Shown piece by piece: positions 24,658-34,068 of a stretch of 64,000 bases of DNA (position 1 is the first letter of the stretch; the number at the start of each line of letters is the position of its first letter). The DNA comes from Arthrobacter sp. KBS0703 (GTDB lineage Bacteria; Actinomycetota; Actinomycetes; Actinomycetales; Micrococcaceae): the NCBI RefSeq assembly GCF_002008315.2, contig NZ_MVDG02000001.1, positions 3,968,001 to 4,032,000 of the forward strand, given 5' to 3'. A model generated the notes under the pieces. It searched no databases and had not been told where the DNA came from. It worked only from the letters and a program-made list of their open reading frames with translations. Both the position numbers and the translations under genes were made by a program.

Positions 24658-25980
24658 GTGAAGGACGCGCCAGCCGGCCCGGCTGACGCGTCCTTCGCCG
24701 AGATCGCCGCCCGTCGGCGCGGCCGCGTGCGCCGGTACCTGCACCGGCATCCGCGGGTGATGGATGCGGTGGTGGTGGCCTGCTACGTCCTGCTGGTGAC
24801 GCCCACAGTAGTGGACTCCGTGACGGCCGGTGGCTGGCTGCCGCGCGCGCTGCTCGCCGGCGTCGCGCTTGCCCTGTACTTCCGGCGGCAATATCCCGTC
24901 CCCGTAGTGGCCGTCATCGCGGCGGTGGAAGTGGCGGTCACCCTGCTGCATCCGTGGGGTTCCAACGTTTCGGCGGGGCTGTGGTTCTCGCTCTACGCGG
25001 TTGCCGTGGTGCACACCCGGCGCTTCGCCCTGGTCACGCTGGCCCTTGTGACCGCGCCGCTGGCGCTGCTGTACTTCTTCGCGGCGGTTGGCCCGCTGGA
25101 GCGGGAACTGCCGCGCTCCGCGGCGTCTCCGGAGGAATTCCAGCTCATCTCGAGCATCGCCGCGGGCACCAGCATCGCGCTCTCCAACGTCATTGCCACG
25201 GGAATCGGGATCTCGGTGCGCCAGCGCAGGGAGCACGAGCAGGAGGTCGCGGCCTGGGCCGCGCAGGCCGCACGGCTCGGCTCCGTCAACGAGCGGAACC
25301 GGATAGCGCGGGAGATGCACGACGTCGTGGCGCACTCGCTGACCGTGATGATCACGTTGTCGGACGGAGCCGCCGTCGTGGTCCGGAAGGATCCGGAACG
25401 TGCCGCGGACGTGCTGGCCGAGTTGTCCCGGACCGGGCGGACCGCCCTGGCGGACATGCGCCGCGTGCTGGGCGTCCTTCGCGATGACACGGCCGCCGGA
25501 CAGGCGCCCCGCGAACCGCTGGCAGCCGGGGACAGCCTCGCCAAGCTGCTCGACGGCTTCCGCACAGCGGGCCTGCCGGTCCACTACTCGCACACGGGCC
25601 CGGCGCTGCCGGAGGACGCTGCCTTCCAGCTCACCGTGTACCGGATCGTGCAGGAGTCGCTCACCAATGTCCTGCGTTACGGCCGGGCACTGAGCCGGGT
25701 GGACGTCCTGGTGGTCCGGGACGATTCCACCGTCACCATTGAAGTGATCGACGACGGCAGGGGCACCGCCGAGGGCTCCGCCGGCACGGCATCCCCCGGT
25801 TCCGCGTCCCTTGGCACCGGAACACACGGTGCCGGATCCCTTGGATCCGGACAGGGCCTGCCGGGGATGAAGGAACGCGCCGGAATCTACGGCGGTACCG
25901 TGGAGGCGGGCCGTGCCGTCAACGGCGGGTGGCGCGTGCGGGCCGTGCTGCAACTGAACGGAAACAAGGGGGACGAATGA
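24658..25980 (+). CDS. sensor histidine kinase (HisKA_3, NarL/DesK type)
   Basis: A kinase of about 440 residues: four to five N-terminal membrane helices (residues about 38-190), a dimerisation/phosphoacceptor helix with [10 protein letters not shown] (the histidine that is autophosphorylated), then an HATPase domain ([22 protein letters not shown]). The ATPase domain carries an unusual insert of about 25 Ser/Gly/Thr/Ala residues. It phosphorylates the regulator encoded downstream (ATGA overlap). The first usable start is GTG 24658, only 5 bases after an adapter, with no ribosome-binding site. The true N-terminus may therefore be longer. Confidence 0.9.
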   Translation: MKDAPAGPADASFAEIAARRRGRVRRYLHRHPRVMDAVVVACYVLLVTPTVVDSVTAGGWLPRALLAGVALALYFRRQYPVPVVAVIAAVEVAVTLLHPWGSNVSAGLWFSLYAVAVVHTRRFALVTLALVTAPLALLYFFAAVGPLERELPRSAASPEEFQLISSIAAGTSIALSNVIATGIGISVRQRREHEQEVAAWAAQAARLGSVNERNRIAREMHDVVAHSLTVMITLSDGAAVVVRKDPERAADVLAELSRTGRTALADMRRVLGVLRDDTAAGQAPREPLAAGDSLAKLLDGFRTAGLPVHYSHTGPALPEDAAFQLTVYRIVQESLTNVLRYGRALSRVDVLVVRDDSTVTIEVIDDGRGTAEGSAGTASPGSASLGTGTHGAGSLGSGQGLPGMKERAGIYGGTVEAGRAVNGGWRVRAVLQLNGNKGDE

Positions 25981-26681
25981 ACGACGACGGACGCATCCGG
26001 GTTCTGCTGGTGGATGACCAGCCGCTGCTTCGAATGGGCTTTCGCCTGATTCTTGAGGGGGAAGACGACCTCGAGGTGGTCGGCGAGGCGTCCGACGGAG
26101 CGGAGGCGATTGCCCGGGTGCGCGAGCTCACCCCGGACGTGGTCCTCATGGACGTCCGGATGCCGGTCCTCGACGGCATCGAGGCGACCCGCGCCATCGC
26201 GGGCTCGGGCGCCTGCTCGCGGATCATCATCCTGACCACCTTCGACCTCGATGAATACGCCTTCGCCGGCCTGCAGGCAGGAGCGTCGGCCTTCCTGCTC
26301 AAGGATGTGGCGCCCGCCGACCTGGTCCGGGCCGTCAGGGTGGTGGCGAGCGGCGACGCCGTCGTGGCCCCCCGCATCACCCGGCGCCTGCTGGAAACGT
26401 ACGTCCGGGGCAACGGGGTGCCCGCAGATGCGCCCTCCGCTTCGCCGGGCCACCGTGATCCGCTGCTCGAGGACCTCACGCCGCGGGAGACCGAAATGCT
26501 GGAGGCGATGTCCGAGGGTCTGTCCAACGCGGAGATCGCGCACAGGTACTTCCTTTCAGAAGCCACGGTGAAGACCCATGTGCGGCGGATCCTCACCAAG
26601 CTGCACCTCCGCGACCGGGTGCAGGCCGTGGTTTATGCCTACGAGACCGGCCTCGTGACACCGAGCAACCCGGATTACTGA
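25977..26681 (+). CDS. LuxR/NarL-family response regulator
   Basis: A 234-residue regulator: receiver domain (residues about 8-125) with the acidic pair in VDDQ and the phospho-accepting aspartate in VLMDVRMP; C-terminal helix-turn-helix from [18 protein letters not shown], with [14 protein letters not shown] as recognition part. ATG 25977 overlaps the kinase stop by 4 bases (GGGGGA upstream). It probably controls the ABC exporter of the same operon, as such DrrAB-linked two-component pairs often do. Confidence 0.93.
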   Translation: MNDDGRIRVLLVDDQPLLRMGFRLILEGEDDLEVVGEASDGAEAIARVRELTPDVVLMDVRMPVLDGIEATRAIAGSGACSRIIILTTFDLDEYAFAGLQAGASAFLLKDVAPADLVRAVRVVASGDAVVAPRITRRLLETYVRGNGVPADAPSASPGHRDPLLEDLTPRETEMLEAMSEGLSNAEIAHRYFLSEATVKTHVRRILTKLHLRDRVQAVVYAYETGLVTPSNPDY

Positions 26682-26765
26682 CCCGGACTGCTGACCCGGC
26701 ACGCGCACAGCCTCCACACAGGATGGCCCTATACAGGCCATAGCTGCCTCGAGTTTCATGGAGCC

Positions 26766-27728
26766 ATGACTCCTTCACCCCGCACCCCCGGCCGGCAGGA
26801 CGCTCCGCATGAGCCCCACCCCAACCACGACCGCGGCCTCGAGTTCGACCTCTCCACGCTGATGACCCGCCGGTCCCTGGGGATGTTCTTTGGGGCAGGC
26901 ACGGCGGCAGCTGCGCTGGCGGCGTGCACACCGGGCGGTTCCTCCGGTTCCGCAGCCACCACCGGAACGTCGTCCGCGTCCGCCGGATCCACAGCTGTCT
27001 CTTATACACATCTAGATGTGTATAAGAGACAGGCGCCGGCGGCCTCCGCGTCGTCCTCCGCCGCCGCGTCCCCCACGGTGACCCGGGCGATCGCCGAGTG
27101 CAGCGTGGAGATCCCGCAGGAGACAGCCGGGCCCTACCCGGGCGACGTGTCCAACGGGCCGAATGCACTCGAGGCGTCCGGCGTGGTGCGGCAGGACATC
27201 ACCTCCAGCTTCGGGACGTCGACCACGAAGGTCGACGGCGTGCCGCTCACCGTCACGCTGACGCTGCTCGACAACGCCAACGGCTGTGTTCCGCTGGCTG
27301 GCGCCGCCGTCTACGCCTGGCACTGTGACCGGGACGGAAAGTACTCCCTGTACGATTCCGGGCTGGAAAACGAGAACTACCTCCGCGGCGTGCAGGAGGC
27401 AGACGCCAACGGCCAGGTCACGTTCAAGACCATCTACCCGGGTGCCTACAACGGCCGCTGGCCGCACATGCACTTCGAAGTCTTCCAATCCATGAACAAC
27501 GCCACGGCGGCCGGGCAGGTGCTCGCGGTCTCGCAGATCGCGCTGACCGACGCTGCCTGCAGGGAGGTCTACGCCTCTGCCGGCTATGAGACCAGCGCCC
27601 GGAATTTCCCCAACACCACGCTGAAGTCGGACAACGTCTTCGGCGACGACGGCGGCATCTACCAGCTGGCCGCCATGTCCGGTTCCGTCTCGGCCGGCTA
27701 CACGGCGGGCCTGAACGTCACCGTCTAG
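26766..27728 (+). CDS. secreted intradiol ring-cleavage dioxygenase-like protein (contains adapter-derived residues)
   Basis: A protein of about 320 residues. A twin-arginine signal is suggested by MTRRSLGMFFGAGTAAAALAAC, which also resembles a lipoprotein site. A Ser/Ala/Thr-rich linker is followed by a protocatechuate-3,4-dioxygenase-type beta domain (ETAGPYPGD, AAVYAWHCDRDGKYSLY, GRWPHMHFEVF). The Tyr/His positions fit the Fe(III)-binding core, but activity on catechols in secreted members is unproven. The adapter pair at 26995-27032 lies in the linker. It keeps the frame open and inserts the false residues VSYTHLDVYKRQ. Confidence 0.85.
   Translation: MTPSPRTPGRQDAPHEPHPNHDRGLEFDLSTLMTRRSLGMFFGAGTAAAALAACTPGGSSGSAATTGTSSASAGSTAVSYTHLDVYKRQAPAASASSSAAASPTVTRAIAECSVEIPQETAGPYPGDVSNGPNALEASGVVRQDITSSFGTSTTKVDGVPLTVTLTLLDNANGCVPLAGAAVYAWHCDRDGKYSLYDSGLENENYLRGVQEADANGQVTFKTIYPGAYNGRWPHMHFEVFQSMNNATAAGQVLAVSQIALTDAACREVYASAGYETSARNFPNTTLKSDNVFGDDGGIYQLAAMSGSVSAGYTAGLNVTV
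26995..27032. repeat. Nextera/Tn5 mosaic-end adapter pair (assembly artefact)
   Basis: Mosaic end (26995-27013) and inverted copy (27014-27032) lie within the low-complexity linker of the dioxygenase-like gene. Because the frame stays open the artefact would pass unnoticed into a protein database. Confidence 0.95.
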
Positions 27729-27764
27729 GCCGTCTCCGTCCAGGGCGGCGCTAGACTCGGAGCC

Positions 27765-29150
27765 ATGCCTCTCCACACCTCTGCCGCAGACCACATCCGG
27801 GACCTCGGCGACTATGTCAGCGCCGCGCCGTCGAGCTTTCACGCCGCTCACGAAGGTGCCCGGCGGCTGGAGGCGGCCGGTTTCACCGGCCTGGATGAGC
27901 TGCAGGCCTGGGATGCTGCCGCGGGCAAGTATTATGTGATCCGCGACGGCGCCCTGATCGCGTGGGTGACGCCGGAGGGCGCGGGCCCCACCACGGGCTT
28001 CAACATCCTCGGCGCGCACACCGATTCGCCGTCCTTCAAACTCAAGCCCAAACCCACCACGGGCAGGTTCGGGTGGCTGCAGGCCGGCGTGGAAGTCTAC
28101 GGCGGGCCCCTGCTGAACTCCTGGCTGGACCGCGAACTGCAGCTCGCCGGGCGCCTCGTCATGCTCGACGGCACCCAGCACCTCACCGCCACCGGCCCGC
28201 TGCTGCGCTTTCCGCAACTGGCCATCCACCTGGACCGGGCTGTAAACGACGGACTCACCCTGGACAAGCAGCAGCACATGAACCCGGTGTTCGGGCTCGG
28301 CGATCCGGCCGGCGAGGACCTCCTCGCGCTGCTGGCCGAGCGGGTGTCAGGCAACGGCGCCGGTCCGGGCCGCGGCGCCGCAGGGGGCGGGGCGCCGGTT
28401 GATCCGGAACAGATCGGCGGGTACGACGTCGTCATTGCAGACACGCAGCCACCCGCGGTTTTCGGGGCGAAGAGCGAGTTTTTCGCCTCCGGGCGGTTGG
28501 ACAACCTTTCGGCCACGCATGCCGGACTGGCGGCGCTGATTGCGCATGCGGATGCGAATGGCCAGAGCCCGGCGGTTTCAACAGGCTCAACCAGCGGGTC
28601 CGGACCGGCGCCGATCGCCGTGCTGGCGGCCTTCGACCATGAGGAAATCGGGTCGGCCTCGCGCTCGGGGGCGTGCGGGCCCGTGCTCGAAGACGTCCTG
28701 GTCCGCATCTCGGACGGACTGGGTGCGTCGGCGAGCCAGCGGCGGCAGGCGTTTGCGGCGTCGTTCTGTGTCTCTGCCGACGCGGGCCACGCCGTCCATC
28801 CCAACTATCCTGAGCGGCACGACCCCGTTAACCGGCCCGTTCTCAATGGCGGCCCGCTGCTGAAAATCAATGCCAACCAGCGGTATGCCACCGACGCCGC
28901 GGGCGCCGCACTCTGGGCCCGGCTGTGCGGCGAGGCCGGCGTCCCCTACCAGGAGTTCGTCTCCAACAACGTGATGCCCTGCGGCTCCACCATCGGGCCG
29001 CTGACCGCGACCCGGCTGGGCATCCGGACCGTGGACGTGGGCGTGCCCCTGCTCTCCATGCACTCGGCAAGGGAGCTTTGCGGGGTGGAGGATCCGCACC
29101 GCCTCGCCCGCGTCACGGAACTGTTCTTCGGCATGCCCGCGGAGCCGTAA
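27765..29150 (+). CDS. apeB: M18 family aminopeptidase
   Basis: A 461-residue metallo-aminopeptidase that removes N-terminal, preferentially acidic, residues from peptides. The first zinc-ligand motif is GAHTDSPSFKLKP. The bridging aspartate is in GRLDNLSA, the catalytic and ligand glutamates in FDHEEIGS, and the last histidine in SMHSAREL. Two low-complexity inserts (GNGAGPGRGAAGGGAP and TGSTSGSGPAP) lie in surface regions; the second is encoded by a REP-like repeat at 28574. ATG 27765 follows a TAGACT box by 7 bases (leaderless pattern). Confidence 0.92.
   Translation: MPLHTSAADHIRDLGDYVSAAPSSFHAAHEGARRLEAAGFTGLDELQAWDAAAGKYYVIRDGALIAWVTPEGAGPTTGFNILGAHTDSPSFKLKPKPTTGRFGWLQAGVEVYGGPLLNSWLDRELQLAGRLVMLDGTQHLTATGPLLRFPQLAIHLDRAVNDGLTLDKQQHMNPVFGLGDPAGEDLLALLAERVSGNGAGPGRGAAGGGAPVDPEQIGGYDVVIADTQPPAVFGAKSEFFASGRLDNLSATHAGLAALIAHADANGQSPAVSTGSTSGSGPAPIAVLAAFDHEEIGSASRSGACGPVLEDVLVRISDGLGASASQRRQAFAASFCVSADAGHAVHPNYPERHDPVNRPVLNGGPLLKINANQRYATDAAGAALWARLCGEAGVPYQEFVSNNVMPCGSTIGPLTATRLGIRTVDVGVPLLSMHSARELCGVEDPHRLARVTELFFGMPAEP
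28574..28594. repeat. REP-like repeat inside apeB
   Basis: The sequence GGTTTCAACAGGCTCAACCA resembles the short dispersed palindromic element with core GGTTTCGACAGGCTCAACCA known from many Arthrobacter and Microbacteriaceae genomes. Here it encodes the AVSTGSTS part of an extra loop in the aminopeptidase. Only this copy was seen in the window. Confidence 0.5.
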
Positions 29151-29389
29151 CCGGCGCGGCCGAACATTTCAGCCCCGTTACAGAATTGTCCTCTGAACAA
29201 CACTTGTTGCTTAGTTATGCCTGCGGCTGGGAGAATGTCCGTTTTCGGGGCTTGTAAACTGTGTCACTGCACAGCCCGGTCCGACCGATGGCTCCTTTAG
29301 TGTGAAACGCACATGTGGTCCGCGGCACACGCCCCAAACCGGCCCGACCCCACCCCAAGACCTGAAATCAACAAGAGGACGGCGCATCC

Positions 29390-30829
29390 ATGCACGCTGA
29401 CCAGCAACTCTCAAAATCCCTGAAACCCCGGCACCTGTCCATGATCGCCATCGCGGGCGTCATCGGCGCCGGGCTGTTTGTGGGTTCCGGCGCCGCAATC
29501 CAGCAGGCAGGTCCGGGCATCCTGCTGGCATACATGGCCGCGGGGATCGTGGTCATCCTGGTGATGCGGATGCTGGGCGAAATGGCCGCCGCCAATCCCG
29601 AGACCGGGTCCTTCTCCACCTACGCGGACAAGGCACTGGGGCGCTGGGCGGGCTTCAGCATCGGCTGGCTCTATGCGTGGTTCTGGATCATCGTGCTGGG
29701 CATCGAGGCCACCGCCGGCGCGGCCATCATGCACCGCTGGGTGCCGGGCATCGACCAGTGGGTCTGGGCCCTGGTGCTCATGGTGCTGCTGACCCTGACC
29801 AACCTCGGCTCGGTGAAGTCCTACGGTGAATTCGAGTTCTGGTTCGCTTCCATCAAGGTCACCGCGATCGTCCTGTTCCTCATTTTCGGCATTGCGGCGA
29901 TCCTGGGCCTGATCCCGGGGGTTCCGGCCCCCGGCATCAGCAACCTGATCGAGAACGGCGGCTTCCTGCCGAACGGCCCGGGAGCCGTGCTGGCGGGAAT
30001 CCTCGTGGTGGTCTTTTCCTTCTTCGGAGCCGAGATCGCCACCATCGCCGCCGGCGAATCGGAAAACCCCGTGGACGCCGTGAAGAAGGCCGTGAAATCC
30101 ACCGTCTGGCGCATCCTGGTTTTCTACATCGGTTCCATTGCCATCGTGGTCACCCTGCTGCCGTGGAATTCCGCCACCGTCGCCAAGAGCCCGTATGTCG
30201 CCGTCATCGAGCTGTTCGGCATCCCGGGGGCCGGCACCATCATGGACATCGTGGTGCTCACCTCGGTGCTGTCCTGCCTGAACTCCGGCCTCTACACGGC
30301 CAGCCGCATGCTCTTCTCACTTTCCCGCCGGGGTGACGCACCCAAGTCCTGGATGAAGATTTCCAAGCGCGGCGTGCCCGCTGCGGCTGTGCTGGCCTCC
30401 ACGGTGGTCGGCTTCATCACCGTGGGACTGAACTACATCGCCCCGGACACGGTATTTCTGTTCCTGGTGAACACATCCGGTGCCATCGCCCTGTTCGTCT
30501 GGCTGGTGATCGCCGCTTCACAGCTGATCCTGCGCCGCCGCATGGGAGCGGCAGCCAAGGATCTTGAGCTGAAGATGTGGCTGTTCCCGTACCTGACCTG
30601 GCTGTCGATCGGCAGCATCGTTGCCCTCATCATCGGCATGATGATCCTGGATTCCACCCGTGAATCGCTCCTGCTGTCCATCGCCCTGGCCGCCGTCGTG
30701 GTGGGTATCGGCCTGTGGCGCTACCGCAGGGGCGGTACAGAGGCCGTCCCGGCAGGGACTGGCGCTCCGGCCGCAACGGCCGCTCCCGAGGTTGAAGGCG
30801 TCGGCGCGGGGACCGGGCCGGCGTCGTAA
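29390..30829 (+). CDS. amino acid permease (APC family, GABA/AnsP type)
   Basis: A 479-residue permease with about 12 membrane helices. MIAIAGVIGAGLFVGSGAAI in helix 1 is the unwound substrate-binding segment with the GxG motif, and FFGAEIATIAAGE marks helix 6. The C-terminal 30 residues are a soluble Ala/Gly/Pro tail. It probably imports an amino acid or GABA by proton symport. ATG 29390 is preceded by AAGAGGA. A terminator hairpin follows at 30862, and the gene before it is separated by 239 bases. Confidence 0.92.
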   Translation: MHADQQLSKSLKPRHLSMIAIAGVIGAGLFVGSGAAIQQAGPGILLAYMAAGIVVILVMRMLGEMAAANPETGSFSTYADKALGRWAGFSIGWLYAWFWIIVLGIEATAGAAIMHRWVPGIDQWVWALVLMVLLTLTNLGSVKSYGEFEFWFASIKVTAIVLFLIFGIAAILGLIPGVPAPGISNLIENGGFLPNGPGAVLAGILVVVFSFFGAEIATIAAGESENPVDAVKKAVKSTVWRILVFYIGSIAIVVTLLPWNSATVAKSPYVAVIELFGIPGAGTIMDIVVLTSVLSCLNSGLYTASRMLFSLSRRGDAPKSWMKISKRGVPAAAVLASTVVGFITVGLNYIAPDTVFLFLVNTSGAIALFVWLVIAASQLILRRRMGAAAKDLELKMWLFPYLTWLSIGSIVALIIGMMILDSTRESLLLSIALAAVVVGIGLWRYRRGGTEAVPAGTGAPAATAAPEVEGVGAGTGPAS

Positions 30830-30861
30830 GTTCTCCGCAACCGCTTTTGCTCCAACACGAG

Positions 30862-30907
30862 ACCGCCTGTCCGGCGGGCCCACCAAGGCCCGGGACGGGC
30901 GGTTTTG
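30862..30907 (+). terminator. intrinsic terminator after the amino acid permease
   Basis: ACCGCCTGTCC...CGGGCC pairs imperfectly with GGCCCGGGACGGGCGGT and is followed by TTTTG (30903-30907) on the plus strand. It lies 33 bases after the permease stop, between convergent genes. Confidence 0.75.
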
Positions 30908-30969
30908 TCGTCCCGGGTGGATGGGCCGCGCGGTGGATGGGCCCCGCGCCAGGGCCGGCCCGGCCTGGT

Positions 30970-31299
30970 TCAGCCCTGGCGCGGGGCGAACATGATCACG
31001 GCCACGCCGGCCAGGCATACTGCGGCGCCGATGACGTCCCAGCGGTCCGGCCGGAAGCCATCCAGCACCACGCCCCAGGCCAGAGAGCCCGCGATGAAGA
31101 CCCCTCCGTAGGCAGCCAGCACGCGGCCGAAGTTTGCATCGGGCTGAAAGGCGGCCACAAAGCCGTAGATCCCCAGGGCCACCACGCCCAGCCCCGCCCA
31201 CCACCAGGCCCGGTCCTCACGCACTGACTGCCAGATCAGCCAGGCGCCGCCGATCTCTGCCACGGCGGCCAGCGTGAAAAGAAGCAAGGATTTCAGCAT
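30970..31299 (-). CDS. YnfA family (UPF0060) small membrane protein
   Basis: A 109-residue protein with four membrane helices, the usual YnfA length. [10 protein letters not shown] in helix 1 and the C-terminal [20 protein letters not shown] are family hallmarks. YnfA proteins are related to small multidrug exporters, but their substrate is debated. ATG 31299 (MLKSLL) has GGAG 8 bases upstream; ATG 31305 is an alternative two codons earlier. The frame beyond it is not needed. Confidence 0.9.
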   Translation of the reverse strand: MLKSLLLFTLAAVAEIGGAWLIWQSVREDRAWWWAGLGVVALGIYGFVAAFQPDANFGRVLAAYGGVFIAGSLAWGVVLDGFRPDRWDVIGAAVCLAGVAVIMFAPRQG

Positions 31300-31331
31300 C
31301 GTCATGGCTCCAGTATTCCGTCCGGCTGGAG

Positions 31332-31340
31332 TTATCCACA
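31332..31340 (+). promoter_or_regulatory. DnaA-box match upstream of rpsF
   Basis: TTATCCACA is a perfect DnaA box, about 300 bases before rpsF in the 340-base gap between ynfA and rpsF. That gap otherwise shows only the rpsF ribosome-binding site. A single 9-mer can be chance. Confidence 0.4.
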
Positions 31341-31639
31341 TGGCCCTGCCGGATGCTGGCCACGATCCAGGCCGGAACATAGATTTGCTGGGACAGCGGT
31401 ACTCGGACAGAAACTGGACGGCATGGCACAGCAGCACCCTTTAGCCGGCATCTCCGCCGAGCCGGCCAGCCGCCCTCCGCCCGGCCCGAATCGCGGAAAC
31501 CCGCTCCGATGCACTAAGATATTGAAGTCTGTGCTGCGCCCTGCCTCCGTTTTGGCTGCCGGGTGCGCACGGCATCGCAAATGAACCTCCTGTTACGGAA
31601 ATGCCGTAACCGCTTAGCCCAAAGGAGGTGGGTTCACAT

Positions 31640-31945
31640 ATGCGTCCTTACGAATTGATGGTAATCATCGACCCCGAGGTCGAAGAGCGTACCGTAGAGC
31701 CGTCGCTTCAGAAGTTCCTGAATGTCATCACCAACGATGGTGGAACCATCGAAAAGGTTGACATCTGGGGCCGTCGTCGCCTCGCCTATGACATCAAGAA
31801 GAAGTCCGAAGGTATCTACGCCGTGGTGAACTTCACCGCCAAGCCGGAAACCGCCAAGGAACTTGACCGCCAGCTGAGTCTCAACGAGACCATCATGCGC
31901 ACCAAGATCACCCGCCCCGAAGAGCAGAAGGTCGTTGCTGAGTAA
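31640..31945 (+). CDS. rpsF: 30S ribosomal protein S6
   Basis: A 101-residue S6, recognisable by [34 protein letters not shown] and the C-terminal [10 protein letters not shown]. It binds 16S rRNA with S18. ATG 31640 has a perfect AAAGGAGGTG 9 bases upstream, so the in-frame codons to 31628 are excluded. It is first in the rpsF-ssb-rpsR-rplI operon. Confidence 0.98.
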   Translation: MRPYELMVIIDPEVEERTVEPSLQKFLNVITNDGGTIEKVDIWGRRRLAYDIKKKSEGIYAVVNFTAKPETAKELDRQLSLNETIMRTKITRPEEQKVVAE

Positions 31946-32000
31946 TTTCAGCTCCCGGCTTTTATTCTTTACCCCGCAGGAACGAACAAGGAGGCAGTAG

Positions 32001-32579
32001 ATGGCAGGCGAAACCACTATTACGGTCATCGGTAATCTCACCAATGACCCCGAACTGAGGTTCACACCGTCAGGTTCGGCAGTAGCGAACTTCACCATCG
32101 CTTCCACGCCTCGCACCTTCGACCGCCAGTCCAATGAGTGGAAGGACGGGGAAACCCTGTTCCTCCGCGCATCGGTGTGGCGCGAAGCAGCCGAAAACGT
32201 CGCCGAGTCCCTGACAAAGGGCATGCGCGTGATCGTAAATGGCCGCCTGAAGAGCCGTTCCTACGAAACAAAAGAAGGCGAAAAGCGCACCGTTATCGAG
32301 CTCGAAGTCGATGAAATCGGCCCGAGCCTGCGCTACGCCAACGCCAAGGTCAACCGCACCCAGCGCTCCGGCGGTCAGGGTGGCCAGGGTGGCTTCGGCG
32401 GAGGCAACAGCGGCGGTGGATTCGGTGGCGGCCAGGGTGCAAACCAGGGCGGCAACGCCGGAGGAACCTGGGGCGGCAACCAGCCCGCAGCAGCGCAGGA
32501 AGACCCTTGGGCCACGCCCGGGGTCAGCAATGCGGGCGGCAGCTGGGGCAACGGCCCGGATTCCGAACCTCCCTTCTAA
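32001..32579 (+). CDS. ssb: single-stranded DNA-binding protein
   Basis: A 192-residue SSB. An OB-fold occupies residues about 1-115 ([39 protein letters not shown]). A Gly/Gln/Asn-rich disordered linker follows (about 117-165) and the protein ends in the acidic tip DSEPPF, which recruits replication and repair partners. ATG 32001 follows AAGGAGGCAG. Its place between rpsF and rpsR is conserved across bacteria. Confidence 0.98.
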   Translation: MAGETTITVIGNLTNDPELRFTPSGSAVANFTIASTPRTFDRQSNEWKDGETLFLRASVWREAAENVAESLTKGMRVIVNGRLKSRSYETKEGEKRTVIELEVDEIGPSLRYANAKVNRTQRSGGQGGQGGFGGGNSGGGFGGGQGANQGGNAGGTWGGNQPAAAQEDPWATPGVSNAGGSWGNGPDSEPPF

Positions 32580-32706
32580 AACAACAAATTAAAGGTCCGA
32601 CGCCGGAACCGCCCGGGTGCCGAAGGCACCATGGTGAATGCCGCCGGCGGACCACCACCATCCCGTGGATCAATATCCACGGGCTCCATAGAATAGGAGC
32701 TCCACG

Positions 32707-32946
32707 ATGGCTAAGGCTGAACTCCGTAAGCCCAAACCAAAGTCCAACCCCTTGAAGGCCGCTGACATCACTGTCATCGACTACAAGGACGTAGCATTGC
32801 TGCGCAAGTTCATCTCCGACCGCGGAAAGATCCGCGCCCGTCGCGTCACTGGCGTCACGGTGCAGGAACAGCGCAAGATCGCCCAGGCAATCAAGAACGC
32901 CCGCGAAGTTGCTCTGCTGCCTTACTCCGGCGCTGGCCGCGGCTAA
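32707..32946 (+). CDS. rpsR: 30S ribosomal protein S18 (zinc-free form)
   Basis: A 79-residue S18: [29 protein letters not shown] and [19 protein letters not shown] are diagnostic. No CxxC pair is present, so this is the cysteine-free form that does not need zinc. It starts at ATG 32707 after AGGAGCTCC. The 127-base gap after ssb holds short inverted GC segments but no gene. Confidence 0.98.
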   Translation: MAKAELRKPKPKSNPLKAADITVIDYKDVALLRKFISDRGKIRARRVTGVTVQEQRKIAQAIKNAREVALLPYSGAGRG

Positions 32947-32963
32947 GGAAGGGATTAACTAAC

Positions 32964-33416
32964 ATGGCAAAGCTCATTCTGACCCACGAAGTAACCGGTC
33001 TCGGTGCTGCTGGCGACGTTGTCGAGGTCAAGGACGGTTACGCACGTAACTACCTGCTGCCCCGCAACTTCGCCCTGACCTGGTCCAAGGGCGGCGAGAA
33101 GCAGGTTGAGTCCATCAAGGCTGCCCGCGTTGCCCGCGAGCACGCTTCCCTGGAAGACGCTCAGAAGCAGGCCGCTGCACTCTCCGCCAAGCCGGTCAAG
33201 CTGGTCGTCAAGGCCGGCGAGACCGGACGCCTGTTCGGCACCGTCAAGCAGGCCGACGTGGCCGACGCTGTTGAGGCCGCTGGCCTTGGCCGCATCGACA
33301 AGCGCAAGGTTGAACTGCCGGCACACATCAAGTCGGTCGGTTCCTACCAGGCCAACGTCCGTCTTCACGACGACGTTGCCGCTGTGATCGAACTCGACGT
33401 AGTCGCAGGTAAGTAG
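32964..33416 (+). CDS. rplI: 50S ribosomal protein L9
   Basis: A 150-residue L9 with the N-terminal rRNA-binding domain ([33 protein letters not shown]), a long central helix and a C-terminal domain ([19 protein letters not shown]). It lies 17 bases after rpsR with AAGGAAGGG upstream and is last in the operon, followed by a hairpin. Confidence 0.98.
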   Translation: MAKLILTHEVTGLGAAGDVVEVKDGYARNYLLPRNFALTWSKGGEKQVESIKAARVAREHASLEDAQKQAAALSAKPVKLVVKAGETGRLFGTVKQADVADAVEAAGLGRIDKRKVELPAHIKSVGSYQANVRLHDDVAAVIELDVVAGK

Positions 33417-33466
33417 CAGTTCCGGCTTCACGCCAGAGCGCTACGCAGTCCTGAACCGCTGGCAGC

Positions 33467-33506
33467 CCCCGCCGTCGGATTCCTCCGGGAAGCCGACCGC
33501 GGGGGT
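33467..33506 (+). terminator. hairpin ending the rpsF-rplI operon
   Basis: CCCCCGCCGTCGG (33467-33479) pairs with CCGACCGCGGGGG (33494-33506) with one mismatch around a 14-nt loop, 50 bases after rplI. The following sequence is only weakly T-rich, so it may serve both strands (DUF1801 gene converges from the right). Confidence 0.65.
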
Positions 33507-33532
33507 TGCCGCGTTAACCACCCGACGGCTGC

Positions 33533-33955
33533 TCAGGCCCGGTGAACGACGGTGGTGCAGTAGCGGTAGCCGAGCACGATGAGCTCGGCCAGCACCGCCT
33601 CGTCCACGTCAGCGAGTTTATTGACGTACAGGCAGCCCGCGCCCGTCCTGTGCTTGCCGAGCCGGGCCAGCAAGTCGGCGGACTCCGGCGAATTGGTCAG
33701 GCCGTACAGCGAAAGGCTGGCTCTCCGGGGCGAAAACCCCACGGCCGGCATGTCACCCTCGCGGCCGGTGGCGTACTTGTAGTGCACCCTGCCGAAGCCC
33801 ACGATCGTGGGCCCCCACATCTCGGGCTCCTCGCCGGTCAGCTCCGCCATGAGGTCCCGCAGCCGGAGTCCGTCCCGACGCCGGACGGGGTGCTCCACCC
33901 CGGCGACGAATTCGTCCGCCGAAGCTCCGGTCACCTGCGTCTGGTTCTCCGTCAT
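33533..33955 (-). CDS. DUF1801 domain protein (YdhG/MmcQ-like fold)
   Basis: A 140-residue soluble protein with the DUF1801 pattern: VRRRDGLRLRDLMAELTGEEPEMWGPTIVGFG, YKYATGREGDMPAVGFSPRRASLSLY and YVNKLADVDEAVLAELI. The function of the family is unknown. ATG 33955 lies 6 bases after a TAGACT box on the minus strand, so it appears leaderless. Confidence 0.85.
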   Translation of the reverse strand: MTENQTQVTGASADEFVAGVEHPVRRRDGLRLRDLMAELTGEEPEMWGPTIVGFGRVHYKYATGREGDMPAVGFSPRRASLSLYGLTNSPESADLLARLGKHRTGAGCLYVNKLADVDEAVLAELIVLGYRYCTTVVHRA

Positions 33956-34068
33956 GGAGGCAGTCTACTTGCCTCGAATACGGCCGTGCGGGGCTAGGCC
34001 ACGCGGCGCGTTCCGCCGGCAAGAGAGGCAGTTGACCCCGCCACTGTGGACGCTGGTAACCTGCAGCG

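Noticed and set aside
27012..28277. 421-residue minus-strand ORF opposite the dioxygenase and aminopeptidase genes
   Set aside because: It begins opposite apeB and ends in adapter sequence (SLIHI). The plus-strand genes have strong family motifs.
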